Positions 40,595 through 49,440 of a stretch of 64,000 nucleotides of DNA are shown here, piece after piece. Position 1 is the stretch's first letter. Every line of letters begins with the position of its first letter. The DNA lies in contig DATLYW010000028.1 in assembly GCA_035574315.1 (NCBI GenBank), forward strand, positions 58,654 through 122,653. Direction: 5' to 3'. The notes beneath the pieces are model-generated. The model was not told the origin of the DNA and ran no database searches. It saw only the letters and a list, made by a program, of their open reading frames with translations. The position numbers were made by a program, and so were the translations under genes. The DNA comes from Candidatus Zixiibacteriota bacterium. Lineage in GTDB: Bacteria > Desulfobacterota > Binatia > UBA9968.

Positions 40595-41863
40595 TCATGC
40601 GGACGGCGGGGCCGACAGGGGAAGAGCGATGGTAAAGGCCGAGCCGCGCTGCGGATGGCTTTCCAACCGGATGGTTCCGCCCAGGAGATCGGTAAACACC
40701 TTTACGATGTGAAGCCCGAGCCCGACTCCCGAGCGGGTGCGCGTGGAAGACGGGTCGAGCTGGCGGAACTTGTCGAAGATCCATCGGTGGGCTTCCCTGG
40801 GGATGCCGATCCCGGTGTCTCTGACCTCGATCTCCACCTGCCCCCTGTCCCGGTCGTGGCGCGCGAAAACCCAGACGTTGCCTGCGTCGGTGAACTTGAT
40901 CGCGTTGTTGATCAGGTTCTGCAGGATCACCGTCAGCTTGGCCCGGTCGGAGCGAATGGTCGGGAGATCGGGCGGGATCGACCACGTCAACAGGATCGGC
41001 TTGGAAAGCGGCACCTCGTAGGCGACCTTCATCTCGTTCAGGTATTCCGCCAGCGGGATCTCTTCCGGCTGCACCGAAAGCTCGCCGGCTTCCAGGCGCG
41101 CCAGCTCGAGGATGCTGTTCACCATGTAGAGCAGGTTATCGGACTGACGGAGAATCTTGGCGAGCGCCTCGGCTTGCTCGGAATTGACCGGGCCCAGCGT
41201 GCCGCGCTTCAGCGCCTGCGCGTACCCGCTGATCAGATTGAGCGGCGTTCGAAACTCGTGCGACACGATGTCGAGCGCCTCCTTCTTTCCCTGGTCGCGC
41301 TTTTCCGCCTCCTCCTTGAGCGCCCTTTGCGCGCGGACCAGCTGCGTGAAATAGCCGTAAAAAAGCGCCACGATGAACAGGAACGGCAGCCGCAGAAAAA
41401 CGTCGGGCTGGAAATCCCGGGGCGAACGAAACAGCAGAAACATGTAGACCGCCGGCGCCAGAACGGAAATCGCGGCGAGGATCTTGGGGTCCTCGAAGAT
41501 GCAGCAGATGATGATGAGCAAGAAATAGGTGAGGTAGAACTCGGCTTCGACGTTGCCGTTGATGACCAGCGACAACGTGAGCAACGCGGTGTCCGCGATC
41601 ACCAGAGGCGAGTAGAACGCGGCCTGCTCGAAGCGGCGCTCCGACACGAAATAGAGCGCCACGTTGGAAGCGATGTAGGCGACGATGAAGCCGTAGAGGG
41701 CGGCCTCGGGAATTCGCGGCGTCGCCGGATAGAGAACCAGGTAACAGCAGACGATCACCACCGGCCACCGGATCAAGATGACGGTGGGTTTGACCGGCAT
41801 GCCGAAGCGCGCCGCGACCACCTCCGCGGTAAACGGAAAGAGATCGATTCTCGCGTCGTTCAT
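40595..41863 (-). CDS. Orphan membrane sensor histidine kinase
   Basis: This 422-residue protein starts at ATG 41863; the longer frame to 42001 is not gene-like. About six membrane helices occupy residues 25-190, followed by a short linker coiled coil (RAQRALKEEAEKRDQGKK). The phospho-acceptor His is in DIVSHEFRTPLNLISGYAQ. The HATPase domain has LTVILQNLINNAIKF (N box), VRDTGIGIP (G1), FDKFRQLDPSSTRTRSGVGLGLHIVKVFTDLLGG (F and G2) and GSAFTIALPL. No response regulator gene is adjacent, so its partner and signal are unknown. Confidence 0.92.
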   Translation of the reverse strand: MNDARIDLFPFTAEVVAARFGMPVKPTVILIRWPVVIVCCYLVLYPATPRIPEAALYGFIVAYIASNVALYFVSERRFEQAAFYSPLVIADTALLTLSLVINGNVEAEFYLTYFLLIIICCIFEDPKILAAISVLAPAVYMFLLFRSPRDFQPDVFLRLPFLFIVALFYGYFTQLVRAQRALKEEAEKRDQGKKEALDIVSHEFRTPLNLISGYAQALKRGTLGPVNSEQAEALAKILRQSDNLLYMVNSILELARLEAGELSVQPEEIPLAEYLNEMKVAYEVPLSKPILLTWSIPPDLPTIRSDRAKLTVILQNLINNAIKFTDAGNVWVFARHDRDRGQVEIEVRDTGIGIPREAHRWIFDKFRQLDPSSTRTRSGVGLGLHIVKVFTDLLGGTIRLESHPQRGSAFTIALPLSAPPSA

Positions 41864-42020
41864 CGAACGTAGATCTCGTCCTGCGTGGCGCGGTGAAGCT
41901 CCCGGAAGGCGCTGCCCGTCGCGGCCCGCGTCAATGCGAGACTGACTGCGGAATCCGGGTTGAACAGGGTGGACCGCGGCTCCGCGGCAGGCCTCCCCCA
42001 CCGCGCCGAATCCCAGCGCG

Positions 42021-43055
42021 TCAGCGGCCCATGAGCTTTTTCATCCGCTCGACCACGTCCGCCGGCTGGGAGCTCACTTCCCGCGCCAGCTCCTCCAGCT
42101 CTTCTCCCGCAACGGGCCGCAGCTCCCATCCCCGCTTCTTCGCCTCCTCGGCCAGCTCTCGGTCCTGCAGCGTCCTGGCGTAAGCATCGCGCAGCATCTT
42201 CACCCTGTCCGGAGGAAGGCCCGGCGTAGAGACGACCGGCCACGAGCCGAAACCGCCCGCGCCGAGCGCAATCGTCGCCAGCCGGCGCGCGCCGTCGCCC
42301 GTCTTCTCCTTTTCCATATGCTCCCAGAGCGTCGGCACGTCGGGAATCTTCGGATGGCGCTTGCGCGACGTTTGAATCAAGATGCGCACGAACCCTCTCT
42401 TGTGCCAGCCGATGAACGGCTCGCGCCCGAAGAAGGCGGCCACGGTGATCGCGCGGCACTGCACTTCGCCGCGCTCCAGCGCCAGATCCTGCTCCGCACC
42501 CCCCGGGTAGCCGGTGACGAGCTGAAACTTGAGGCCGAGCGTCTCCTCCAGCAGGCGCGGGATCAGGTGACCGCTCGTGCCCACCCCCGTCGCCGAACAC
42601 TTGGGCGGCTCCTTGCCTCTGCGGATGTCCTCGATGGACCGGTAGGGCGCGTCGGCGCGCATGAACAACAGGGTTCCGTTGTGCTCCGGGGTGCCGATCC
42701 AGGTGAACCTGCCCCAGTCGAACTTCACTTCCCTGTTGCCCGTGATCTGCGCCAGGTAGAGCCCCGGCGCGATCAGCCCCATGGTCAGGCCGTCGGGTTT
42801 CGCCACGTTGTAGATGTGGTTGGCGGCGACCATGGAGCCCGCGCCCGGCATGTTCTGCACGACGAAATCGGGACTGCCGGGCAGATATTTTCCCATGTAG
42901 CGAGAATAGGTCCGCGCCCAGAGATCGTGCGTATCCCCGGCTTGATAGCCGACGACGATCCGGATGGTCCTGCCCTGGTAATAAGGAGTCTGGGCCTCGG
43001 CGGCCGCCGCCAGCGCCGCCGCGAGCAGCGCAACAATCCACGTTCCGGCGCTCAT
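42021..43055 (-). CDS. TctC/Bug-family solute-binding protein, orphan
   Basis: This 344-residue protein starts at ATG 43055; an in-frame start at 43079 is possible. A signal peptide (GTWIVALLAAALAAAAEAQ) precedes the Bug fold: YYQGRTIRIVVGYQAGDTHDLWARTYSRYMGKYLPGSPDFVVQNMPGAGSMVAANHIYNVAKPDGLTMGL, then YPGGAEQDLALERGEVQC and LGAGGFGSWPVVSTPGLPPDRVKMLRDAYARTL. The conserved Asp of the carboxylate-binding loop is in AGDTHD. It has no tctA or tctB genes beside it and must share or lack a permease. Confidence 0.9.
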   Translation of the reverse strand: MSAGTWIVALLAAALAAAAEAQTPYYQGRTIRIVVGYQAGDTHDLWARTYSRYMGKYLPGSPDFVVQNMPGAGSMVAANHIYNVAKPDGLTMGLIAPGLYLAQITGNREVKFDWGRFTWIGTPEHNGTLLFMRADAPYRSIEDIRRGKEPPKCSATGVGTSGHLIPRLLEETLGLKFQLVTGYPGGAEQDLALERGEVQCRAITVAAFFGREPFIGWHKRGFVRILIQTSRKRHPKIPDVPTLWEHMEKEKTGDGARRLATIALGAGGFGSWPVVSTPGLPPDRVKMLRDAYARTLQDRELAEEAKKRGWELRPVAGEELEELAREVSSQPADVVERMKKLMGR

Positions 43056-43169
43056 CGCTTTTCCCCCCGCCCGGATCAACCGGTCCTGCCGTGCCTCAAC
43101 CGCACGCCGCGCCGAGCGTAACCGATGGGCTTTGCCGGTGTCAACGGCAGAGTTCAGCGGTGTGGCAGT

Positions 43170-43874
43170 TCAGCGGGACCGCGCGAGCACCGCGGCGATC
43201 CAGGACGCGGTCTTGGCGGCGGCCGTATCGAGCGCCTCTTCGTCGGATCGCCCGGCGCTTTTTGGCATGCGAAAGGAGTGGTCCCCGCCTTCGAGAACGA
43301 ACAACTCGGCTCGCTTTCCCAGGCCCGCGCAAACCGGCTGGAGCAGCTTCAGATCCGCGAGCGCGTCACGCGAGCCCTGCAGGAAAAGCATCGGCGTTTG
43401 GATCTCCGACAGGTGGCGGCTCCGGTCGCCGGACGGTCTTCCCGCGCGGTGCAAGGGATAGCCGAAGAAGATCAGCCCGCGCACGTCCTCCGGTCGGTCG
43501 CGCGCGGCCACGAGCGAAGCCATGCGACCCCCCATCGACTTGCCGCCGGCGAAGAGCGGCAGCCCCCCCGAGCACTTGCGCCCGGTGGTTATTGCGGCGC
43601 GCACCGTGTCCAGCAGCACGGATTCCGGATCGGGCCGCTTGGCGCGCCTTTCCATGTAGGGAAACTGATACCGGAGGACGGCGATCCCGCGCGCGGCCAG
43701 TCGGCGCGTCATGCCCTCCATGAACTTGTGGCGCATCCCTGCGCCCGCTCCGTGCGCGAGAACGAGCAGCGAGCTTGCGCCGTCCGGCTTCAGGAGAAGC
43801 CCCGACACCGCGCCCGCCGCTTCGCTGACGATGAACTGGATTTCTTTTCCTGCCGAACGATCTGCAGCGTTCAC
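43170..43874 (-). CDS. Alpha/beta hydrolase (KANL3/Tex30-like dienelactone hydrolase group)
   Basis: This 234-residue protein has VLAHGAGAGMRHKFMEGMTRRLAARGIAVLRYQFPYME, the nucleophile elbow GGKSMGGRMAS, FFGYPLH, then TPMLFLQGSRDALADL with the acid residue and GGDHSFR with the catalytic His. The Ser is in GKSMGG (about residue 112). This is the small Tex30/KANL3-like hydrolase class, of unknown substrate. The start is GTG at 43874. It has no signal peptide. Confidence 0.85.
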   Translation of the reverse strand: MNAADRSAGKEIQFIVSEAAGAVSGLLLKPDGASSLLVLAHGAGAGMRHKFMEGMTRRLAARGIAVLRYQFPYMERRAKRPDPESVLLDTVRAAITTGRKCSGGLPLFAGGKSMGGRMASLVAARDRPEDVRGLIFFGYPLHRAGRPSGDRSRHLSEIQTPMLFLQGSRDALADLKLLQPVCAGLGKRAELFVLEGGDHSFRMPKSAGRSDEEALDTAAAKTASWIAAVLARSR

Positions 43875-44345
43875 GGCTCGAGAGCCCCGCGCGTTCGCGT
43901 TTCGCTCCAGCGATCTCCTCGGCGCATCCTCTTGGCAAGGCCAGCGCTGCTTCCGTCGTCCGAACCGCCGACTCTCTCACGACGTTCCATCCGCCGGCGG
44001 ATCGCGGCCGCCCCGACGTCCCTCCGGGAACATCGCGGTCAGGCAGCTTGAATCTAGTCGATCCTGCGCGGCGGTTCAACAATTGTTTCTTATCTTGACA
44101 TCCCGGCGGCCCTTGGCTATTGAGCCCAGGATGCCCCATGCCCTCGGAGCGGGCGGCCGGCATGAGCATTCTCACACTGAAAGTGGCCGCGGCCTGGAAA
44201 ATAACGATTTCCGTCTTTCGGTTCCCGGTTTCCGGTTTTCACATCGAACCCCGGAACTTTTGAACATTTGAACCCGATGAAGCGGGTCTCGGCCACGAGC
44301 CGCTACGATACGTCGTCTCCATAGTCACAGACACACGAATGAGCC
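43875..44345 (+). repeat. Intergenic gap holding a copy of the dispersed repeat (TGGTTTTCACAT-type module, about 44187-44324)
   Basis: Within this gene-free stretch, 44187-44324 contains ATAACGATTTCCG, CCGGTTTCCGGTTTTCACAT, GAACCCCGGAACTTTTGAAC and CGGGTCTCGGCCACGAGCCG. These modules are shared in the same order with 52129-52252. The rest (43875-44186) has no recognisable gene and must contain the divergent promoters of the hydrolase and MFS genes. Confidence 0.6.
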
Positions 44346-45527
44346 ATGCCGGCGAGATCTTCCGAATCGATCTGGACGGCTGCCTTTGCGCTTCTCTGCC
44401 TCGCGCAGATCTTCGGCTATGCGCAGCACTTCACGCTGCTGCCGACCTTGCCGCTCTACATCACCCATCTGGGAGGGACCCCCTTCACCGTCGGGCTCGT
44501 GCTCGCGTCGTTCGCCGTTACCAGCGTTGTCGTCCGACCCCTGATGGGCCACTGGGCGGATCGCCGGGGTGAGGCGCGCGTCATCGTCGGCGGAAACCTG
44601 CTCCAGACCGCGAGCGTACTCCTCTGCCTCGTGCCTTTTGTCGCCGTCACGATGCTCGCGAACGGCCTGCGCGGAATCGGCTGGGCCGGGCTCAATGCCG
44701 GAGGCTACTCGTTGCTCGCGCGGGCGGCACCGCGCTCCCGGCGGGCCGAGGCGTCGGGTTATTACAGCGGCGTGCAGAACAGCGCCGCCGTGCTCTTTCC
44801 GGCGGCCGCGCTGTGGTTGCTCGACGCTCCGTTCGGCGGCTTCCGGGCGGTTTTCATCGGAGCCGCCGCCCTCGCGGCCGTCTCCGCCGGCTGCGGAGCC
44901 CTGCTCCGGCGCCATGTCGGCTCCGGAAAGCCGGAGACGCAAGCCGATGAAATCGAGCCCGGGCCGCGGGCGCTGCTCGGACTCGTCGAGCGCGACGTGC
45001 TGCTGCCGTCGGCGCTGCACTTCTGCCTTCAGCTGACGATGCCGGCGATCAACAGCTTCATCGTTCTCTATGCGCGCGAGATCGGCCTCGGATCGATCGG
45101 CTTCTTCTACGTGGTGAGCGGGACCGCGAGCATGCTCTCGCGTCCGCTGCTCGGCCGCCTCTCCGACCGCATCGGCCGGAGCACGGCCCTCTTCTCGGCT
45201 TTCATTCTTCAGATCCTCGCCTTCCTCCTGGTCGTGAGCGCTTCCAGCCTCGCGGGGCTGCTGATCAGCGGAATTCTCTACATCCTCGGCGTGGCGATCG
45301 GCAGCTCGACGACGCTCGCCTTCGCGATGGAACGCGCCAACCCGCGCCATCGCGGCCGCTCCATGGCGAGTTTTTCCATCGCCTATCCGCTGAGCTACGG
45401 CGCAGGCGGCTTCATAGCGGGGGCGGCGGTCGAGACCCTGGGTTACGCCCGCATGTATCTGCTCATGGCCGGCTTCGCCCTCGCGGGACTGGGGGTGGCG
45501 ATCGCCAACTGGCGCAGCCTGAAGTGA
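44346..45527 (+). CDS. MFS transporter
   Basis: This 393-residue, 12-helix protein has the loop 2-3 signature RPLMGHWADRRGEARVIVGGN and its second-half counterpart RPLLGRLSDRIGRSTALFSA. GIGWAGLNAGGYSLLARAAPRSRRAEASGYYSGVQNSAAVL occurs in helix 4-5. It resembles small-molecule exporters or sugar/drug-type MFS members. It is the first gene of a five-gene plus-strand series with a binding protein, a hydrolase, a CMD protein and a 2-hydroxyacid dehydrogenase, so it may move a substrate or product of that pathway. Confidence 0.88.
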   Translation: MPARSSESIWTAAFALLCLAQIFGYAQHFTLLPTLPLYITHLGGTPFTVGLVLASFAVTSVVVRPLMGHWADRRGEARVIVGGNLLQTASVLLCLVPFVAVTMLANGLRGIGWAGLNAGGYSLLARAAPRSRRAEASGYYSGVQNSAAVLFPAAALWLLDAPFGGFRAVFIGAAALAAVSAGCGALLRRHVGSGKPETQADEIEPGPRALLGLVERDVLLPSALHFCLQLTMPAINSFIVLYAREIGLGSIGFFYVVSGTASMLSRPLLGRLSDRIGRSTALFSAFILQILAFLLVVSASSLAGLLISGILYILGVAIGSSTTLAFAMERANPRHRGRSMASFSIAYPLSYGAGGFIAGAAVETLGYARMYLLMAGFALAGLGVAIANWRSLK

Positions 45528-45619
45528 GGAGGCGTGGCTGGAAAAGCCTTGTTGCGCGGTTCGAGATGCGATAAGGATCGGCTGGACTCGGTTCGCGGCA
45601 CCGGAAAGGAGGAGCGGAA

Positions 45620-46612
45620 ATGAGATTCAGGCTCGTGTCGTGGTGCGTGGTTGCGGCGCTCGTGCTCGGTTCGGCCAGGCCCCCCGGCGCCGAGGCTAAG
45701 ACCTACATCGCCTACATCTCGGACTCCACGAGCTCGTCGGTGATCTACTGGCTCGCGAAGGAGGCGGGGATCTTCAAGAAGCACGGTCTGGATCTGGACC
45801 TCGTCTTCATCAACGGCAGCGTGCGCGGCATCCAGAGCCTCATCGCCGGCGACCTCGGCTATAGCGGCGCGGTGGGGACCGCCGTGATCAACGCCAGACT
45901 GGCCGGCGCCGAGATCGCGATCATCCAGAGCCAGATGAACACCCTGCCCTACTTCATCGTCGGGAGCGCGAGCATCCGCTCCCCGGAAGACCTCAAAGGG
46001 CGATCGGCGGCGGTCCATATCCCGGGCACCTCGGCGGATTTCGCCCTGCGGCTGGCCCTGATGAAGGTCGGGATTCCCTACAACAGCATCAAGGCCGTGA
46101 CCGTCGGCGGGGCGCCGGCCCGCCTCGCCGCCGTGCTGAACGGCCAGACCGACTTCACCGTCGTCACCGACGGCGAGCGCATCCAGGCGGAGAAGGCCGG
46201 CCTCAAGGTCATCATCGATATGGCCAAACTGAAGGTTCCGTTCCAGTTCAACTGCAGCGTGACCACCCGGCAAAGGATCCGCGAGAAACCCGACGAGGTG
46301 CGCCGGGTGGTGCGAGCGCTCGCGGAATCCGGCCACTACTACAAGACCCACAAGGAAGAGTCGATCCGCGTCATGCAAAAGTACACCAGGGGACTCGGCC
46401 GCGAGGTGCTCGAAGGGGCCTACGCGGCCAACGTCCAGCTGCTGGTCGACGATACCTACCCGACCGTGGAGGGGCTCAGAAACACTCTCGAGATCCAGGC
46501 GCTCGCCGACCCGCGCGCCGGCAAGGCGAAAGCCGAGGATCTCGTCGACCTCCGCTTCGTCGACGAGATGCGCAAGAGCGGCTTCATCGACAAGCTCTAC
46601 GGGCGGCGCTAG
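45620..46612 (+). CDS. NMT1/SsuA-type substrate-binding protein
   Basis: This 330-residue protein starts at ATG 45620 after AAAGGAGGAGCGGAA. The signal peptide (about 1-25, ends PPGAEA) is followed by KTYIAYISDSTSSSVIYWLAKEAGIFKKHGLDLDLVFINGSVRGIQSLIAGDLGYSGAVGTAV, DLKGRSAAVHIPGTSADFALRLALMKVGI and FIDKLYGRR at the end. These features are those of ABC binding proteins for aromatic, sulfonate or thiazole-like ligands. No ABC partner genes are adjacent. It shares a strand and short spacing with the hydrolase that follows, suggesting joint expression. Confidence 0.9.
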   Translation: MRFRLVSWCVVAALVLGSARPPGAEAKTYIAYISDSTSSSVIYWLAKEAGIFKKHGLDLDLVFINGSVRGIQSLIAGDLGYSGAVGTAVINARLAGAEIAIIQSQMNTLPYFIVGSASIRSPEDLKGRSAAVHIPGTSADFALRLALMKVGIPYNSIKAVTVGGAPARLAAVLNGQTDFTVVTDGERIQAEKAGLKVIIDMAKLKVPFQFNCSVTTRQRIREKPDEVRRVVRALAESGHYYKTHKEESIRVMQKYTRGLGREVLEGAYAANVQLLVDDTYPTVEGLRNTLEIQALADPRAGKAKAEDLVDLRFVDEMRKSGFIDKLYGRR

Positions 46613-46670
46613 CGACGGGGAAACAGGCGTGAGCGTTCGCGAGTTCGCAGATTCGAAAGCGAGGGGAGCC

Positions 46671-47519
46671 ATGGCGGCGAGCTACGATCCGGCAGGGCGA
46701 TTCGAGGTCAAAACGTGGGACGTCGAGTTCCGGCGCTGTCCTTCGCGGGTGCTGATGGCGCGCATCTACCAGCCGCAGGGTGCCGGGCCTTTCCCCGTGC
46801 TGATCGATCTGCACGGCGGCGCGTGGAACGACCAGGACCGCACCGCGAACCAGCCCATGGACGAGCGGCTGGCCGCGAGCGGCATCCTGGTCGTGGCGAT
46901 CGACCTGCGTCTGGCCGACGAAGCGCCCTATCCCGCTTCGGTCGCCGACGCTCACTACGGCATCCGCTGGCTCAAGGCGAAGGCCGCCGGGTGGAACGGC
47001 GATCCGGCCACGCTCGGCGGCCTGGGGAGCTCGAGCGGCGGACACGTGATCGAGCTTTGCGCCATGCGGCCGCGCCACCCGGCCTACGCGGCGCTGCCGC
47101 TGCCGGAAGCCCCGGCCATGGATGCGACGCTGAGATACGCGGTGGCGCGTTCTCCGATCAGCGATCCGCTCGCGCGCTACGAGCAGGCGAAGAAGATGCA
47201 GCGCGAGAACCTGATCCGGAACAGCGAAATCTATTTCAACCCCTGGGAGACGATCCTGGACGGCAATCCCCAGAAGATCCTCGAACGCGGAGAAGCCGTC
47301 GCGCTGCCGCCCATGCTCATCATGCAGGGAGAGCTGGACGACAACGTGCTGCCGGAGGTTCAGGAGCGCTTCGTCGCCGCCTACCGCAAGGCCGGCGGCG
47401 AGATCGAATACGAGCTGTTCCTCGGCTGCGAGCATCGCTGGGTCGCCAGGCCCGGGCCGCAAACCGACCGCGCCGTCGAGGTCGTCAAGAACTTCATCGC
47501 CCGCCGGTTGGGTGCCTGA
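46671..47519 (+). CDS. Alpha/beta hydrolase, HSL/acetyl-esterase type
   Basis: This 282-residue carboxylesterase has the oxyanion motif LIDLHGGAWNDQD and the nucleophile elbow GGLGSSSGGHVIELC (Ser in GSSSGG). PMLIMQGELDDNVLPE carries the catalytic Asp and GCEHRWVARPG the catalytic His. It would cleave an ester or lactone. ATG 46671 with AGGGGAGCC upstream is preferred; a GTG at 46629 is possible. It lies between the binding protein and the CMD gene in the operon. Confidence 0.88.
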   Translation: MAASYDPAGRFEVKTWDVEFRRCPSRVLMARIYQPQGAGPFPVLIDLHGGAWNDQDRTANQPMDERLAASGILVVAIDLRLADEAPYPASVADAHYGIRWLKAKAAGWNGDPATLGGLGSSSGGHVIELCAMRPRHPAYAALPLPEAPAMDATLRYAVARSPISDPLARYEQAKKMQRENLIRNSEIYFNPWETILDGNPQKILERGEAVALPPMLIMQGELDDNVLPEVQERFVAAYRKAGGEIEYELFLGCEHRWVARPGPQTDRAVEVVKNFIARRLGA

Positions 47520-47546
47520 AGAGGGCGGGTTTCGAGGCAGGGACCG

Positions 47547-48086
47547 ATGGCGCGCGTTTCCTCGATCGACGAACGGAGTCGTCCCGAGCTGGCCGGGCTC
47601 ATCGACAAGATCCGCGGCGCACGCGGCGGGAGGCTGATCAACATCTACCGCTTGATGCTTCACAGCCCGGCGCTCGCGGAGGCCTGGTTCGAGCTCAACC
47701 AGGCGGTGCGGTGGCGCACCGAGATCGACGGCCGGTGCCGCGAGCTGGCGGTGATCCGGATCGCGCTGCTCAACAAGGTCGACTACGTCGTGCGCGCCCA
47801 CGCGCCGGCGTACGCCCTGCGGGAGGGTCTGACGCCTCGACAGGTCGAGGGGCTCGCGGACTGGGAGAGATCGCCGTCGCTCTACAGCGAGCGGGAGCGC
47901 GCGCTGCTCGCCTACGTCGACGCGATGACCACCACGGTAGAGGTCCCCGACGAAGTGTTCGCCCGGCTCCGGGCGCACTTCACCGAGCGCCAGATCGTCG
48001 AGCTGACGATGCTCGTCGGCGCCTACAACATGCTCACCCGATTTTTGAAGGCGCTCGAAGTCGATCCCGAGCCCGGACGCGAGTAG
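47547..48086 (+). CDS. Carboxymuconolactone decarboxylase-family protein lacking the CxxC
   Basis: This 179-residue all-helical protein has RELAVIRIALLNKVDYVVRAHAPAYALREGLTPRQVEGLADW, which matches the CMD/AhpD core. The redox CxxC of AhpD is replaced here: the region reads VDYVVRAHAPA, keeping only the His. It is therefore unlikely to be a peroxidase reductase and is closer to CMD-like decarboxylases or proteins of unknown activity. It starts 27 bp after the hydrolase and ends 11 bp before the dehydrogenase. Confidence 0.85.
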   Translation: MARVSSIDERSRPELAGLIDKIRGARGGRLINIYRLMLHSPALAEAWFELNQAVRWRTEIDGRCRELAVIRIALLNKVDYVVRAHAPAYALREGLTPRQVEGLADWERSPSLYSERERALLAYVDAMTTTVEVPDEVFARLRAHFTERQIVELTMLVGAYNMLTRFLKALEVDPEPGRE

Positions 48087-48097
48087 CGCTCGACCCC

Positions 48098-49198
48098 ATG
48101 GCTCAGCCGCCGCGCCCGATTCTGGCCGTCGAGGACGACCCTTTCCTGCGCCTCCTTCAGGTGATCCTCGATCCGCTTGCCCCGCCAGAGCGGGTGGCGG
48201 CCTTCGCCCATTTCATGGAGCACGACGAGCCCGACTTCGCCGGCTGGTGCGAGCGGTTGCGACGCCGTGTGACGCCGCTCTATCCGGCCGAGGTTCGGCT
48301 GGCGCGCGATCCCGACGAGCTCCGCGCCGGTCTTCCCGGCGCGGCGGTGATCGTCGTCGAAGGGCTGCCCGTCGGCGCCGCGGAAATCCAGGCAGCGGGC
48401 GGGACACTGAAGCTGATCCAGAAATATGGCACGCTCACCCGCGGCATCGATCGCGCCGCGTGCGAGCAGACCGGCGTGAGAGTGCTCACGATCCGCCGGC
48501 GCGCCAACATCGCCACGGCCGAGCATGCGTTCGCGCTGCTCCTCGCCCTCGCCCGCAAGATCCCCGAGACCGCGAACCGGGTGAGCGACGAGCAGCTGCG
48601 CGCGGCGGGATACTCCCCGACTCGCTACGACCGCGCCCACACGCCCAACGGAAACTGGGGCCGGATCACGGGACTGAAGACGCTTTACGGTCGCGTGCTG
48701 GGGATCGTCGGATTCGGCGAGATTGGCCGGGAGGTCGCCGCGCGCGCGGCGGCTTTCGGCATGCGCATTTTGTACACCCAGCGCCGGCGCGCGGATGCCG
48801 ACGACGAGGAGCGGCTTCAGGCGCGCTATTGCAACCTGCGCGAACTGCTGGCCGAGAGCGATTTCGTCACCCTGCACCTGCCTGGAGGGCCCGAGACCCG
48901 CGGCATCATCGGCCGGCGCGAGCTCGAGGCGATGAAGCCCGGAGCGCTGCTGGTCAACGTCTCGCAGCCGCACCTCGTCGACCGCCGGGCGCTGATCGAA
49001 GCGCTCGCCTCGGGCAGGCTCGGCGGGTTCGGGCTCGATACGCACTACGAGGAGCCCGGTCGGGCCGACGACCCGCTGCTCGCTCTGCGCAACGTCATCG
49101 TGACGCCCCACCTGGGAGGATCGCCACGCGCCAACGCGCTGGCGGACTTCGAAGAGATGCTCACGCGCCTGGCGCGGGCACTGCAGGAAGCTTATTAG
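48098..49198 (+). CDS. D-2-hydroxyacid dehydrogenase family protein (Arg replaced by Gln)
   Basis: This 366-residue protein is translated from ATG 48098; the same frame runs open back to 46715, but that part only shadows the hydrolase and CMD genes. It has LGIVGFGEIGREVAARAAAFGMRILYTQRRR for NAD binding, DTHYEEP with the catalytic Glu and TPHLGGSPRAN with the catalytic His. The usual NxSRG is NVSQPHLVD, so the substrate-binding Arg is absent. HTPNGNW and QKYGTLTRGID are shared with the paralogue at 31293. It is the last gene of the catabolic-looking operon. Confidence 0.87.
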   Translation: MAQPPRPILAVEDDPFLRLLQVILDPLAPPERVAAFAHFMEHDEPDFAGWCERLRRRVTPLYPAEVRLARDPDELRAGLPGAAVIVVEGLPVGAAEIQAAGGTLKLIQKYGTLTRGIDRAACEQTGVRVLTIRRRANIATAEHAFALLLALARKIPETANRVSDEQLRAAGYSPTRYDRAHTPNGNWGRITGLKTLYGRVLGIVGFGEIGREVAARAAAFGMRILYTQRRRADADDEERLQARYCNLRELLAESDFVTLHLPGGPETRGIIGRRELEAMKPGALLVNVSQPHLVDRRALIEALASGRLGGFGLDTHYEEPGRADDPLLALRNVIVTPHLGGSPRANALADFEEMLTRLARALQEAY

Positions 49199-49265
49199 CG
49201 ACTCTGGAAGTATTGAGATGTCGCATCGTGTCGGCTCGCGGCCGGGACCTTGGCGGGGTTCAGAT

Positions 49266-49410
49266 GTTCAAGTAAGTTCAAACCGCTCAAGCCGTTCAAT
49301 CGCTTCGCTGCGGTTCAAACCGAGATGCCAGGAGCTCCGGGGTTCTATGTGGAAACCAGGAACCGGAAACCGCTATTCTCCAGGTCTCGGCCTGCTTTCG
49401 ATGGATATCT
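49266..49410 (-). repeat. Copy of the dispersed intergenic repeat, joining both modules
   Basis: On the minus strand it reads ATCCATCGAAAGCAGGCC, CTGGAGAATAGCGGTTTCC, TGGTTTCCACATAGAACC, then GCGAAGCGATTGAACGGC. This copy joins the TGGTTT-CACAT module (44.2, 52.2 kb) to the TTGAAC module (17.9, 40.5 kb). Confidence 0.7.
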
Positions 49411-49440
49411 ACCTGCCGATGAGATCGTAGCAGCGGCGCG

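Noticed and set aside
46715..48097. Long open frame in front of the second hydroxyacid dehydrogenase
   Set aside because: This part is Arg/Pro/Ala-rich shadow of the esterase and CMD genes in another frame. The dehydrogenase clearly starts at ATG 48098.
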